Assembly (NCBI GenBank): GCA_903822185.1
Contig: CAIJOA010000011.1
Coordinates: forward strand, 620,001 to 684,000
Source of the DNA: an uncultured Rhodospirillales bacterium
GTDB taxonomy: Bacteria > Pseudomonadota > Alphaproteobacteria > ATCC43930 > CGMCC-115725
Direction: 5' to 3'
DNA length: 64,000 nt
This document shows, one piece after another, positions 38,903 through 48,564 of this stretch (position 1 is its first letter; each line of letters opens with the position of its first letter). The notes under the pieces were generated by a model, which saw nothing but the letters and a program-made list of their open reading frames with translations, made no database searches and was not told the DNA's origin. The translations under genes were made by a program, and so were the position numbers.

Positions 38903-39062
38903 AACCCCTCTCCGCCCATCTCTGGGGGAGAGGGTGGCGAGCAAAGCGAGCGGGTGAGGTGGGTGGCGCCGCAGATTAGATCGTGGTGAGGAGAGACACC
39001 TCACCCTCCCCATCGCTCCGCGACGGGTCCCCTCCCTCTCCCCGCGAGCGCGGGAGAGGGCT
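38903..39062. repeat. Dispersed REP-like element pair
   Basis: ACCCCTCTCC...GGGGGAGAGGGT (38903-38934) and CACCTCACCCTCCCC...CTCTCCCCGCGAGCGCGGGAG (to 39062) belong to the same repeat type as 33.05 kb. They fill the gap between the convergent radical SAM and hydrolase genes, where they may help end transcription. Confidence 0.75.
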
Positions 39063-39074
39063 TTCAAATTCTGT

Positions 39075-39806
39075 TCAACCCCGATATGGCCGCCACGCAT
39101 CTTCCTTCTGCGCAAGACGATCCGCAATGATGCGCCACGCCGCCGGATTGCGGACCATCGTGCCATGGGCGCCGCGCACCGCGATGTTTTCGCGTCGCGG
39201 TCCTTCGAATTCTTGGCAACTTTCCCAAGCGACCACGCCGTCGGTACGCGTATAGATCGCCGTCACCGGTACGGTCGGCGGCGTGTTGAGTTCATCTATC
39301 GACGACGACGCATCGATGCTGTGCCAGCGCGACAGCAATTTATAAATCGGCTCGAGCGGGCTCGCGGTCGGCAGATGGATCGGACTAGCGAGAAGGATAA
39401 GCTGGCGCACCGCATCGGGTTTCTTTTTCGCCAACTCGCGCGCGATCACGCCGCCGAGGCTGTGGCCGATCAGCGAGACCTTGCCGCCATGCGCGGCATG
39501 AATCGTATCGAACAACTGTTCGATCCCGTTGAGCGCCGCCGCCGTCGGACCGAGATTGGTGCCGAGGCCCCACCCGGCCGCCTCATAGCCGCAACCGGCG
39601 AGGAATTGCCGCAGCGGCCCGGTATGCCGATCGCCGCGCAAGAAGGACGGCACAACAATCACCGGATGACCGTCGCCGCGCGGCGCCGTGCGCAACGCCG
39701 TCGTCACCAGCCCCGGCCGCATCGGCACGAGATGCGCGGTACTGTCGATGATCATGTGACGCAGCAGCGGCATCTTCGGCTTTGCCGGTGATGGCTCGAT
39801 CGTCAT
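39075..39806 (-). CDS. Alpha/beta hydrolase (lipase-like)
   Basis: A 243-residue cytoplasmic-looking hydrolase with no signal peptide. The nucleophile elbow is SLIGHSLGGVIARELAKKKP (GHSLGG), preceded by VIVVPSFLRGD and GYEAAGWGLGTNLGPTAAAL. The terminal RGAHGTMVRNPAAW supplies the catalytic His. Similar proteins are annotated as lipase-like or PGAP1-like hydrolases. The substrate is unknown. I prefer MTIEPSPAKPKMPLL (39806) over the track start at 39842. Confidence 0.83.
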   Translation of the reverse strand: MTIEPSPAKPKMPLLRHMIIDSTAHLVPMRPGLVTTALRTAPRGDGHPVIVVPSFLRGDRHTGPLRQFLAGCGYEAAGWGLGTNLGPTAAALNGIEQLFDTIHAAHGGKVSLIGHSLGGVIARELAKKKPDAVRQLILLASPIHLPTASPLEPIYKLLSRWHSIDASSSIDELNTPPTVPVTAIYTRTDGVVAWESCQEFEGPRRENIAVRGAHGTMVRNPAAWRIIADRLAQKEDAWRPYRG

Positions 39807-39913
39807 GAATCTACCGCTTTCAAAGGCATTTCGATGCGCCATCGAGTGCCCGAGCTGTTGACGAGGGTCAAGTGAATAAGAGGCAATGCGCCGGCGACAA
39901 ACCGGGGTAAAAT

Positions 39914-39980
39914 CCCCCTCACCCTCCCGCTAACGCGGGTCCCTCCCTCTCCCCGCCGGGGAGAGGGTTGGGGTGAGGGG
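39914..39980. repeat. Dispersed REP-like element
   Basis: CCCCCTCACCCTCCCGC followed by GCGGG and CTCTCCCCGCCGGGGAGAGG, then GTTGGGGTGAGGGGG: a nested palindrome of the same family as those at 33, 38.9, 42.6 and 48.4 kb. It sits in the divergent gap before the SAM hydrolase gene. Confidence 0.82.
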
Positions 39981-40048
39981 GTTCGATCTACGCTGTATCC
40001 CTCCGCGAATTCTTGCCGCGACTCGTCCGGTCGTCTCATACTCACCAC

Positions 40049-40777
40049 ATGATCGTGCTCTTCACCGATTTCGGCTTGAGCGGGCCTTACACCGGCCAGA
40101 TGAAGGCGGTGCTGCGCCGCGATGCGCCGCTGGTCGAGGTGATCGATCTTTTCGCCGATGCGCCCGTGGGCGATCCCTATCGCGCGGCGTATCTTCTCGC
40201 CGCCTATGCGATGTGGTTTCCGGTCGGCACGATCTTCCTCGGCGTCGTCGATCCCGGCGTCGGCAGCGAACGCGCGCCGGTGGTGGTCGAGGCCGATGGC
40301 CGCTGGTTCGTCGGACCGGAGAACGGGTTGTTCGAGCTGGTGATGCGCCGTGCGGCGGTCGCCTCAACCTATGAAATCCTGTGGCGTCCCGAGGCGCTGT
40401 CGATGAGTTTTCACGGCCGCGACGTGTTCGCCCCGGTCGCGGCGATGCTGGCGCAAGGCCAGACGCCGGACCATCGCGAGCGTGCCGGTTTGCGCCGTCC
40501 CGATTGGCCGGATGATTTGGACGAGATCGTTTATATCGATCATTACGGCAACGCGATCACCGGCATGCGCGCCGGAACGATACCGCCCGATGCCACGCTG
40601 AAAATTCCCGGCCATACCGTCACTGCCGCCGCGACGTTTTCGGCGGTGCCGCCGGGCAAGCCCTTCTGGTATGAGAATTCCAATGGGTTGATCGAGATCG
40701 CGATCAATCGCGGGCGCGCGGATGCGGCCCTCAATCTCGGCATCGGATCGCCGATAACGATCATGGTCAAAGGATAA
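40049..40777 (+). CDS. SAM hydrolase (DUF62, adenosyl-forming)
   Basis: Family that hydrolyses S-adenosylmethionine to adenosine and methionine and is related to fluorinase/chlorinase. The 242-residue form begins MIVLFTDFGLSGPYTGQMKA with the substrate-binding Asp. It contains FLGVVDPGVGSERAPVVVEA, FVGPENGLFELVMRR, SFHGRDVFAPVAAMLAQG and YIDHYGNAITGMRAG, all family landmarks. I see no insertion suggesting halogenase activity. The ATG at 40049 fits the family better than the track start at 40013. rnhB starts 8 bases downstream. Confidence 0.9.
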   Translation: MIVLFTDFGLSGPYTGQMKAVLRRDAPLVEVIDLFADAPVGDPYRAAYLLAAYAMWFPVGTIFLGVVDPGVGSERAPVVVEADGRWFVGPENGLFELVMRRAAVASTYEILWRPEALSMSFHGRDVFAPVAAMLAQGQTPDHRERAGLRRPDWPDDLDEIVYIDHYGNAITGMRAGTIPPDATLKIPGHTVTAAATFSAVPPGKPFWYENSNGLIEIAINRGRADAALNLGIGSPITIMVKG

Positions 40778-40785
40778 GCGGCGCG

Positions 40786-41388
40786 ATGCCGGATTTCACC
40801 CTTGAGAGCCGTTGCGACGGCATCGTTTGCGGCATCGACGAAGTCGGGCGCGGGCCGTTGGCTGGGCCGGTCGTCGCCGCCGCCGTCATCTTCGACCGCC
40901 GCCGCCTGCCGCGCCAGTTGCGGCACGAACTGGATGATTCGAAAAAGCTGAGCGCCGAGGCGCGCGAGGAATATGCGGTGATGATTCGGCGCTGTGCCCG
41001 CATCGGCATCGGCGCCGCGAGCGTCATCGAGATCGACCGTCATAACATTCTGCAGGCGACCTTCATCGCCATGCGCCGCGCGCTGCATCGCCTCGGGCCG
41101 ATTCCCGACATCGCTTTGATCGACGGCAATCAGCCGCCGCCGCTGCCCTGCGCGGTGCGCACCGTTATCGGCGGCGACGGGCTGTCGCTGTCGATCGCCG
41201 CCGCCTCGGTCGTCGCCAAGGTGACGCGCGACCGGCTGATGCGCGCCCTCGCCCAGCGCTATGACGGCTATGGCTGGCATACCAATGTCGGCTATGGCAC
41301 CCGCGAGCATCGCGACGGAATTGCCCTGCGCGGCCCGACCCGGCATCACCGGATGAGCTTTGCCCCGTTACAGCTAAACCTCGGATTT

Positions 41389-41409
<21 letters not shown>
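40786..41409 (+). CDS. rnhB: Ribonuclease HII
   Basis: Removes ribonucleotides from DNA and degrades RNA-DNA hybrids. The 207-residue protein has GIDEVGRGPLAGPVVAAAVI with the first catalytic Asp-Glu, DDSKKLSAEAREEYAVMI, IALIDGNQ with a further Asp, and SVVAKVTRDRLM. It lies between the SAM hydrolase gene and ccrM; the rnhB-ccrM order is conserved in alphaproteobacteria. A GACTC site lies in its last codons. Confidence 0.96.
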
Positions 41410-42570
<1,161 letters not shown>

Positions 42571-42587
42571 CCGATCGAGCGTTTAAG

Positions 42588-42656
42588 CCCCCTCACCCCA
42601 ACCCGCTCCCCAGCGGGGAGAGGGAGGGACCCGCGTCAGCGGGAGGGTGAGGGGGT
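42588..42656. repeat. Dispersed REP-like element at convergent gene ends
   Basis: CCCCCTCACCCCAACCCGCT, then CCCCAGCGGGGAGAGGGAGG and GCGGGAGGGTGAGGGGG followed by TTTTC. It is the same family as the 39.9 kb element in opposite orientation. It lies between the convergent ccrM and MFS genes and could serve as a bidirectional terminator. Confidence 0.82.
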
Positions 42657-42675
42657 TTTCACAACAAACCACCTG

Positions 42676-44091
42676 TCAGGTCCCGCGCCCTTTACCACCC
42701 GCGTGACCGCTGACGTCGGCGCCGACGTCGCGGGACAGCGGAATGTAAGACAGCATCGACAGCAGGATCATCACCGTCGCCGCCGCGAAGGCGAGCCGCA
42801 GGTCGATGGCCGACAGCGTCTCGCCGCCGCGTACCGTTTGCGTGATGTGCATCAGGCCGGCGACGAAGGCGATGCCGAAGCCACGGCTGAGTTGCTGTGT
42901 CATGCTGGCGATGCTGGTCGAGGACCCCATCTTCTCATCGGGAATATCGGAATAGCCCAGCGCCTGCAGCGCGGTGAATTGCAGCGCTGGGAAGAACCCG
43001 CCCAGCAGCAGCACGATGAAGATGACCGCGAACGGCGTGTCCGCGGTGAAAAGGATGCACGCGCCGATCGCCGCAGCGCAGAGGAACGTGTTGGCGATCA
43101 GCACCGTGCGAAAACCAAAGCGCCGCAGCACCGGCGTGGTGGTGAGGCGCATGATGGTCGAACCGCCGGCGCTGGCGATGGTCAAGAGGCCCGAGGCGAA
43201 AGCGCTCATACCGAAGACGGCCTGAAACAGCAGCGGCAAGAGGAACGACAAGGTTCCCGACCCGGCGCGGAAGACCGACCCGCCGCCGAAATTGACCCGG
43301 AAAGTCTCGATCGACATCACCGATATGTCGAGAATCGGATGCGGATGGCGCTTCAGATGCCGCCAGGCCACGACGCCGATGGCAAGGCCGGTGATCACGA
43401 GGACCGAACCGATGATCGCCTCGTAAAGGCTGTGCGAGATGATCTCGATCCCGACCATGATGCCCGACAGCGACACCGCACAGAGCACGAAGCCGACGCC
43501 GTCGAGCGGCCGGATCACCCGCTCGCCATCGTCTTCGATGAAGCGATAGGACAGGGCCATGCCGATGACACCGATCGGGATATTGATCAGGAACGCCCAG
43601 CGCCACGAGGCATAGGTGGTGATGAAACCGCCGACCGGTGGCCCCAGCAACGGCCCCAACTGTGCCGGCAATTGCAGAAAGGCCATGATCGGCACGAGCT
43701 GCGATTTCTCGATGCTGCGTAACAGCACCAGCCGCCCGACCGGCACCATCATCGCCCCGCCGCAGCCCTGAAGAATACGTGCCGCCGTCAGGGTGACGAG
43801 GCTATCGGCGAGGCCGCAAAGGATCGAGCCGACGGTGAAGACGGCGATCGCGGCGCAGAAGACATTCCGCCCGCCATAACGGTCCGCGGTCCAGCCGCTG
43901 ATCGGAATGAACACCGCGAGGCCCAACAGATAGGACGTCACTGCGATGCTGAGATGGATCGGATCGGTGCCGAACGACAGCGCCATCTGCGGCAGCGCCG
44001 TCGTCACCACCGTCCCATCGAGCTGCTGCATGATGAAAGCGCACGCGACGATGCCCGCGACGAATTTCGGATGCGTGTGCAAGGCGGGCAT
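42676..44091 (-). CDS. MFS drug:H+ antiporter, DHA2 (EmrB/QacA-like) type
   Basis: Inner-membrane exporter of 471 residues with about 12-14 hydrophobic segments. The N-terminus has AFIMQQLDGTVVTTALPQMA, the DHA2-type D-x-T/V-x-V-T-A-L motif in the first segment. Motif A (SGWTADRYGGRNVF) and motif C-like LGPPVGGFITTYASWRWAFL follow. No membrane-fusion protein gene is next to it. Substrate unknown. It lies downstream of the solute-binding cluster on the same strand but with a 105-base gap. Confidence 0.9.
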   Translation of the reverse strand: MPALHTHPKFVAGIVACAFIMQQLDGTVVTTALPQMALSFGTDPIHLSIAVTSYLLGLAVFIPISGWTADRYGGRNVFCAAIAVFTVGSILCGLADSLVTLTAARILQGCGGAMMVPVGRLVLLRSIEKSQLVPIMAFLQLPAQLGPLLGPPVGGFITTYASWRWAFLINIPIGVIGMALSYRFIEDDGERVIRPLDGVGFVLCAVSLSGIMVGIEIISHSLYEAIIGSVLVITGLAIGVVAWRHLKRHPHPILDISVMSIETFRVNFGGGSVFRAGSGTLSFLLPLLFQAVFGMSAFASGLLTIASAGGSTIMRLTTTPVLRRFGFRTVLIANTFLCAAAIGACILFTADTPFAVIFIVLLLGGFFPALQFTALQALGYSDIPDEKMGSSTSIASMTQQLSRGFGIAFVAGLMHITQTVRGGETLSAIDLRLAFAAATVMILLSMLSYIPLSRDVGADVSGHAGGKGRGT

Positions 44092-44196
44092 GAGGATGCG
44101 GCAAACACTGACAGGGGGACGGGAGGCCAGTCTAGCCGGTACGGCCGCCCACTCCCATGCGGCGGGCGGGCGCAGCCAAGACCCTCTATCGGGGCA

Positions 44197-45171
44197 TTAT
44201 GATTTCGGCTTCCAGCCTTCGGCCTTCACATCGGCGGCGGCTTTCTCGACGATGCTGAAATCGAACACGGTCTTGGCCGTCGGGATCTTGTCCTTGGCGA
44301 CACTAAGCATGTCGGCGCGCAGCGCGATCTCGTTGTCCTGCAGGTCGCGCGGGATCACACCCGTCGCCAGCATGCGCGGCACGAACTCGCCGGCCGAGAA
44401 TTCGGCGGCGCTTTTGTCGAGGCCGTGTTTGATCATGCTGTCGCTGGCGGCGGCGGGCGTCGCTTTCACCTGCGAGATGCCTTTATAGATCGCGCGCATC
44501 GTGCGGCGGACGAGATCGGGGTTCGAGGCGATCAGCGCATCCGAAGTGGCGAAGCCGCTAAGCGCCATGCGCACTTCGGCGTGCATGTCGATCAGCATCT
44601 TGAGCTTGCCGGATTTGTTGAGCGCGGCGATGTCGGCGCTTTCGCCGCCGTCGATCACAGCCGCCGGGAACGTGCCCGAGGTCAGCGCCGCGATGCGCGC
44701 CGCCGTCGCGCCCAGCGGCGTGAAGGAGACGTAATCGTCCGGCAGATGGCGCTGCGCCAGGACATAGCGCAGGCTGATCTCGGTGGTGTCACCCCGGCTA
44801 ATGACGCCGACCTGCTGGCCCTTCAACTGTTCCAGCGACATGATGTCGGGCCGCACCCATAGCTCATAAGCCGAACGATCCTCGCCGACATAGAGCACCT
44901 TGAGCTTCGCGCCCTTGAGGATCGCGCTGATCGCCGCCGAAGAGGAGCCGCTGAAATCGAGACTGCCCGCGATCAGCGCCGGTGTCGCGACACCGCCCTG
45001 CGCCTGCACCAGCTCGACCTCGATGCCTTCCTCGGCGAAGAAGCCGCGATCGATCGCGACGAGCAGCGGCGTGTAATCGATCGTCGGCACGACATAGGAG
45101 AAGTGAATTTTGTCGGCAGCCTGCGAGGGGACGGCAAAGAAGCAGGCTGCCAGCAACGCGATCCAACGCAT
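44197..45171 (-). CDS. ABC substrate-binding protein, tandem family member A
   Basis: Periplasmic NMT1/SsuA-like protein of 324 residues: signal peptide MRWIALLAACFFAVPSQA, then FSYVVPTIDYTPLLVAIDRG, QGGVATPALIAGSLDFSGSS, SAAISAILKGAKLKVLYVGE and VGVISRGDTTEISLRYVL. It is clearly related to the five proteins at 46.4-51.6 kb. It stands apart from them, separated by the flavin reductase and a small membrane protein gene. No ATPase or permease is adjacent. Ligand unknown. The conserved C-terminus KAEGWKPKS matches the other members. Confidence 0.88.
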   Translation of the reverse strand: MRWIALLAACFFAVPSQAADKIHFSYVVPTIDYTPLLVAIDRGFFAEEGIEVELVQAQGGVATPALIAGSLDFSGSSSAAISAILKGAKLKVLYVGEDRSAYELWVRPDIMSLEQLKGQQVGVISRGDTTEISLRYVLAQRHLPDDYVSFTPLGATAARIAALTSGTFPAAVIDGGESADIAALNKSGKLKMLIDMHAEVRMALSGFATSDALIASNPDLVRRTMRAIYKGISQVKATPAAASDSMIKHGLDKSAAEFSAGEFVPRMLATGVIPRDLQDNEIALRADMLSVAKDKIPTAKTVFDFSIVEKAAADVKAEGWKPKS

Positions 45172-45242
45172 GAAGAACCTCCCTATTTTTATCGCGCTTA
45201 GGGTTTACCCACTCGCTTTATCTCGCTCCTCTTAAGAAGAAG

Positions 45243-45698
45243 CTATCGGGCATTCAACAATCTACGATTGAGAGTTTCCACCCATTCGCGAGATTGCTTA
45301 CCGTCGAAGAGACCTGCGTTGATCGTGACAGGGGCACCCTTTTTCCTGGAACCCATGTGGAAAACAATACGCTGCATGGGACCAAAACCCTGACGACTAA
45401 GCTCAAATTTGGCACGCGCAATTTCCACGAGTCTAATCTCTTTATGGACAAATAAGGCTCGGTAGTTAACGGCGGAATCTTCAATCACAAGCCGCGCAGT
45501 TTTCAACCATGACAAATGAACCAAAGAAAATAGCCCTAATGCGACTGCAGGGATTAGTAATCCGCGCGCACGCTCCAGCGCCAATCCTTCAATAGCGACC
45601 AGCACCGCAATTGTTGGAAACGGCGCACCAAATAGCAGCCACATAATTCGAGACGTGCGAAGCACCATAACATCGACTTCGTCGTGATTTTTTGTCAT
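45243..45698 (-). CDS. Small membrane protein with PH-like C-terminal domain
   Basis: A 151-residue protein with two hydrophobic segments near residues 17-60 (RIMWLLFGAPFPTIAVLVAI and LLIPAVALGLFSLVHLSWL). A beta-rich cytoplasmic-type domain follows (ARLVIEDSAVNYRALFVHKE, EIARAKFELSRQGFGPMQRI), which looks like a bacterial PH domain. The family is not certain. Base composition is visibly less GC-rich than its neighbours, as are the flanking gaps (45172-45242 and 45699-45802), which suggests separate acquisition. The Shine-Dalgarno is weak. Function unknown. Confidence 0.65.
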   Translation of the reverse strand: MTKNHDEVDVMVLRTSRIMWLLFGAPFPTIAVLVAIEGLALERARGLLIPAVALGLFSLVHLSWLKTARLVIEDSAVNYRALFVHKEIRLVEIARAKFELSRQGFGPMQRIVFHMGSRKKGAPVTINAGLFDGKQSREWVETLNRRLLNAR

Positions 45699-45802
45699 CG
45701 TTTATAAAGCTAAATTGAATTTGTGCGCCCGCTGTATTTAGAACAGCACAAACTTACGCCGGACCATAGAAGAAGGATACAGAAACACAAACCCAACCGC
45801 CC

Positions 45803-46390
45803 TCACACCGGCGCCAGCACGTCCCGCATTTCATCGACCATCTGCGCCAGTTTCAGTTTCGTGCGGTCGTCGGTGATGATGCCCTTCTCGCGATCGACGG
45901 CGCGGTTGATCGGGCCGATGGGGGCGGTTGCCGGCACGACATAGCCGCGCAGCGCATGGGCGATCTGTTCCATCGCGCCGATGGCGTGGATCGCCGCGAT
46001 CGGTCCCGACGAGGCCGCGATCAGCCCGACCAGCTTGCCGCCGAGGAACGGCGGATCGTCGTTCTCCATCAGCTCGACGAAATCGAGCAGGTTCTTGAAC
46101 GCGCCGCTGATGCTGTAGTGATAGGACGGCGTGCACCAGACATAGGCGCGGGCGCGGCGGAAGGCTGCGATCAGCGGCTCGGCTTCCTTGCAGCTATCGG
46201 CGTGCATGTCGGGGTGATAGAGCGGCAGATTCATCGCCTCTGGTGGCAGCAGCTCGTAGGACATGCCGCGTTCCTCGAACAGCGCCGCCGTATATTTCAT
46301 CAGGATCGTGCAGGCCGATTGCTTGTTGAAGCTGCCGCCGACGATCAAAACGGGCGCAGACGGATCGCTGCGCCCCATACCGTTTCTCAT
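45803..46390 (-). CDS. NADPH-dependent FMN reductase (SsuE-like)
   Basis: Flavodoxin-fold reductase of 195 residues that supplies reduced FMN or reduces small substrates. It has the flavin-binding PVLIVGGSFNKQSACTILMK, the WCTPSYHYSISGAFKNLLDF segment (family P-x-Y-x-S-x-S-G-x-x-K-N) and KLVGLIAASSGPIAAIHAIG. It lies 18 bases downstream of binding protein B on the same strand, as last gene of the five-binding-protein operon. SsuE partners with luciferase-like monooxygenases in sulfonate use; such an enzyme is at 5.2-6.2 kb, but a link is inference. Start could be Met at 46390 or 46378. Confidence 0.87.
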   Translation of the reverse strand: MRNGMGRSDPSAPVLIVGGSFNKQSACTILMKYTAALFEERGMSYELLPPEAMNLPLYHPDMHADSCKEAEPLIAAFRRARAYVWCTPSYHYSISGAFKNLLDFVELMENDDPPFLGGKLVGLIAASSGPIAAIHAIGAMEQIAHALRGYVVPATAPIGPINRAVDREKGIITDDRTKLKLAQMVDEMRDVLAPV

Positions 46391-46408
46391 CCCACCAAAG
46401 CCTTGTTG

Positions 46409-47407
46409 TTACTTCTTCGAAATTTTCGGCTGCCAGTTCTCGGCTTTCAATTCCGCATTCGCCTTGTCGGCATAGGTAAAATCGAAAACATCGGACGCCT
46501 TGAACTTGTCTTTGGGCAGATCGAGCATCACCGCGCGTGTGGTGACGTCGAAATCCTGATCCGACTGAGCCATCGTGCCGGTCGTCGTGATCGAATCGAT
46601 GATGTTGTCGTATTCGAGGGCGACCGCGGTGGGATTCGAAAGACCATGCTTCAGCAGGATATCGACGGTATCGCCTTTCGATGCCTTGACGTGCCGCACG
46701 CCCTTGAGGACCGCGCGGGCCATGCGCCGCATCAGGTCCGGGTTTTTCGCCAATAAGGCATCGCTGGTCGCGAGCGCGTTATAGGCCATGCTGATTTCCT
46801 GCCGCAGATCGACGACCTTATGCAGCCCCTTGAGCTTGCCGGCATTCTTCAAGTCCTCGGCTTCGTTGGCGTTCAGCATCGCGCCGGGATAGCTACCCGA
46901 CGACACCGCCGCACTGCGCGCCAATCCCGGGCCGAGCGGGGCATAGGAAACCGTGTCGTTCGGAAGATTATGCTTGGCGAGGTAGTAGCGGATCGCGATT
47001 TCGGTCGTGTCGCCGCGGCTTATGACGGCGATGGTCTTGCCTTTGAGATCGTCGAAGCTCTTCACGCTTTCGGGCGACCATATCTGCATCGCCGGATGGG
47101 CATCGACGACGAACAGTACCTTGAGCTTGGCGCCTTTGAGGATCGCGCTGATCGCGACCGAGCCCGACCCGGTGAAATCGAGCCCGCCGCTAATAAGGGC
47201 CGGGACAGCGACGCCGCCGCCCGCCTGCTCGAGTTCGATTTCGATCCCCTCTTCCGCGAAATAGCCTTTGTCGATCGCCATGAAGAAGTCGGCATATTCG
47301 ACGGAGCTGATCACATAAGAGAGTTTTACCTTGTCCAAGGCATTGGCGCTGGGTGACAGCGCCAACACGGCGACAAGGGCGGCGGCAAACCGGATCGCCC
47401 GATTCAT
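46409..47407 (-). CDS. ABC substrate-binding protein, tandem family member B
   Basis: A 332-residue periplasmic protein: signal peptide MNRAIRFAAALVAVLALSPS (cleaved near ANA-LD), then LSYVISSVEYADFFMAIDKG, QAGGGVAVPALISGGLDFTG and IAVISRGDTTEIAIRYYL. It differs from its relatives at several otherwise constant sites (YAPLGPGLAR instead of PLGTGTAR; C-terminus NWQPKISKK). It is the last of five tandem binding-protein genes. Its start lies 8 bases after member C, with GAGG overlapping that stop. Confidence 0.88.
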   Translation of the reverse strand: MNRAIRFAAALVAVLALSPSANALDKVKLSYVISSVEYADFFMAIDKGYFAEEGIEIELEQAGGGVAVPALISGGLDFTGSGSVAISAILKGAKLKVLFVVDAHPAMQIWSPESVKSFDDLKGKTIAVISRGDTTEIAIRYYLAKHNLPNDTVSYAPLGPGLARSAAVSSGSYPGAMLNANEAEDLKNAGKLKGLHKVVDLRQEISMAYNALATSDALLAKNPDLMRRMARAVLKGVRHVKASKGDTVDILLKHGLSNPTAVALEYDNIIDSITTTGTMAQSDQDFDVTTRAVMLDLPKDKFKASDVFDFTYADKANAELKAENWQPKISKK

Positions 47408-47415
47408 AAACTACC

Positions 47416-48564
47416 TCACAGTTTGGGTTTCCAACCTTCGGCCTTCAATTCGGCTGCTGCTTTTTCGGTAAAGCTTTCGGCGAAGACATCCGACGCCTTG
47501 GGCAGTTTGCCTGCATCGACGCCGAGCATTTCACCGCGCACCCTGATTTCAAAAGCCTGAGCGTCGGGCGGCACCACACCCGTCGGCGAAATACTCGCCG
47601 CGAATACGTCCCACCCGTCTTCGGCGCCGGGCTTGGTCGAGCCGTGATTGACCAAGGCCTTCACCGTTTCCTCTTTCGAGGCCTTCACCACTGCGAGGCC
47701 CTTCAGCAGGCCGCGCAAGAAATGCCGCACCGATTCCGGATTCTTCGCGATCACCGCATCCGAGGTCGCATAACCACCGAAGGTCATGCGCACGTCTTCC
47801 TTGCGCAGATCGTACATCAGATGAAGCTTCGAGAGCTTACCGGCATTCTCCATATCGCGTACTTCGGCGACATCGATCAGCGCTGCCGGATAAGCGCCCG
47901 AGGCAAGCGCAGCCATACGCGCGGTGCCGGTGCCAAGCGGCGCATAGGACAGGTAATCCGCCGGCAGGTTCCGCTTGTCGAGCATGTAGCGAATGATGAT
48001 TTCGGTCGTGTCGCCGCGGCTGATGATGCCGATGGCCTTGCCCTTCAAGTCTTCGAACTTTTCGACACCGGGCTGCGCCCAAATCTGGAAGGCCGAATGA
48101 TCTTCGCCGACGAACAGCACCTTCAAATGTGCGCCTTTGATCGAGGCGCTGATCGAAGCCGAGGGCGAGCCCGAAAATTGGATATCGCCCGAGATCAGCG
48201 CCGGGGTCGCGACACCGCCGCCTGCCTGTACCAATTCCGGATCGAGATTTTCCTCGGCGAAATAGCCCTTATCGACCGCCACCAGCATTGCCGCATATTG
48301 CATCGTCGGCACGACATAGCTGATCTTCACATGATCGGCGGCATTGGCGACACCGGCAACGCTCATCGCAGCGGCGAAAGCGATAACGGACATCAACCCA
48401 CCGAAGCCCGACGCTTTCTCAGCCTCTCCCCTCGGGGAGAGGTCGGCGCGAAGCGACGGGTGAGGGGGGAGACCGCACAATGTTTCCCCCTCACCCCACC
48501 CCTCTCCCCGGCGGGGAGAGGGAGAAAGAGCAGGCAATATCGTCTTCAAATTCTTAGCAATCAT
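47416..48564 (-). CDS. ABC substrate-binding protein, tandem family member C, with repeat inside its signal region
   Basis: A 382-residue periplasmic binding protein about 50 residues longer than its paralogues. After MIAKNLKTILPALSPSPRRG the frame runs through a REP-like palindrome (48422-48523) translated as an Arg/Gly/Pro-rich stretch. The hydrophobic part of a signal peptide (LMSVIAFAAAMSVAGVANA) and the mature domain KISYVVPTMQYAAMLVAVDK follow. IIRYML replaces MRYYL after the ISRGDTTE motif. The ATG at 48564 shares its A with the TGA of member D. An internal Met (LMSVIA) could act as start and skip the insert. Confidence 0.85.
   Translation of the reverse strand: MIAKNLKTILPALSPSPRRGEGWGEGETLCGLPPHPSLRADLSPRGEAEKASGFGGLMSVIAFAAAMSVAGVANAADHVKISYVVPTMQYAAMLVAVDKGYFAEENLDPELVQAGGGVATPALISGDIQFSGSPSASISASIKGAHLKVLFVGEDHSAFQIWAQPGVEKFEDLKGKAIGIISRGDTTEIIIRYMLDKRNLPADYLSYAPLGTGTARMAALASGAYPAALIDVAEVRDMENAGKLSKLHLMYDLRKEDVRMTFGGYATSDAVIAKNPESVRHFLRGLLKGLAVVKASKEETVKALVNHGSTKPGAEDGWDVFAASISPTGVVPPDAQAFEIRVRGEMLGVDAGKLPKASDVFAESFTEKAAAELKAEGWKPKL
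48422..48523. repeat. REP-like element inside a coding region
   Basis: CCTCTCCCCTCGGGGAGAGG and CCCTCACCC/GGGTGAGGGGG parts of the same dispersed element seen at 33, 38.9, 39.9 and 42.6 kb, here within the open reading frame of binding protein C. About 102 bases, a multiple of three, with no stop in the gene's frame. Confidence 0.88.

Noticed and set aside
40049-40777. Fluorinase/chlorinase-type halogenase
   Set aside because: The protein fits the short DUF62 SAM-hydrolase family, and I saw no insertion like the loop that marks halogenases.
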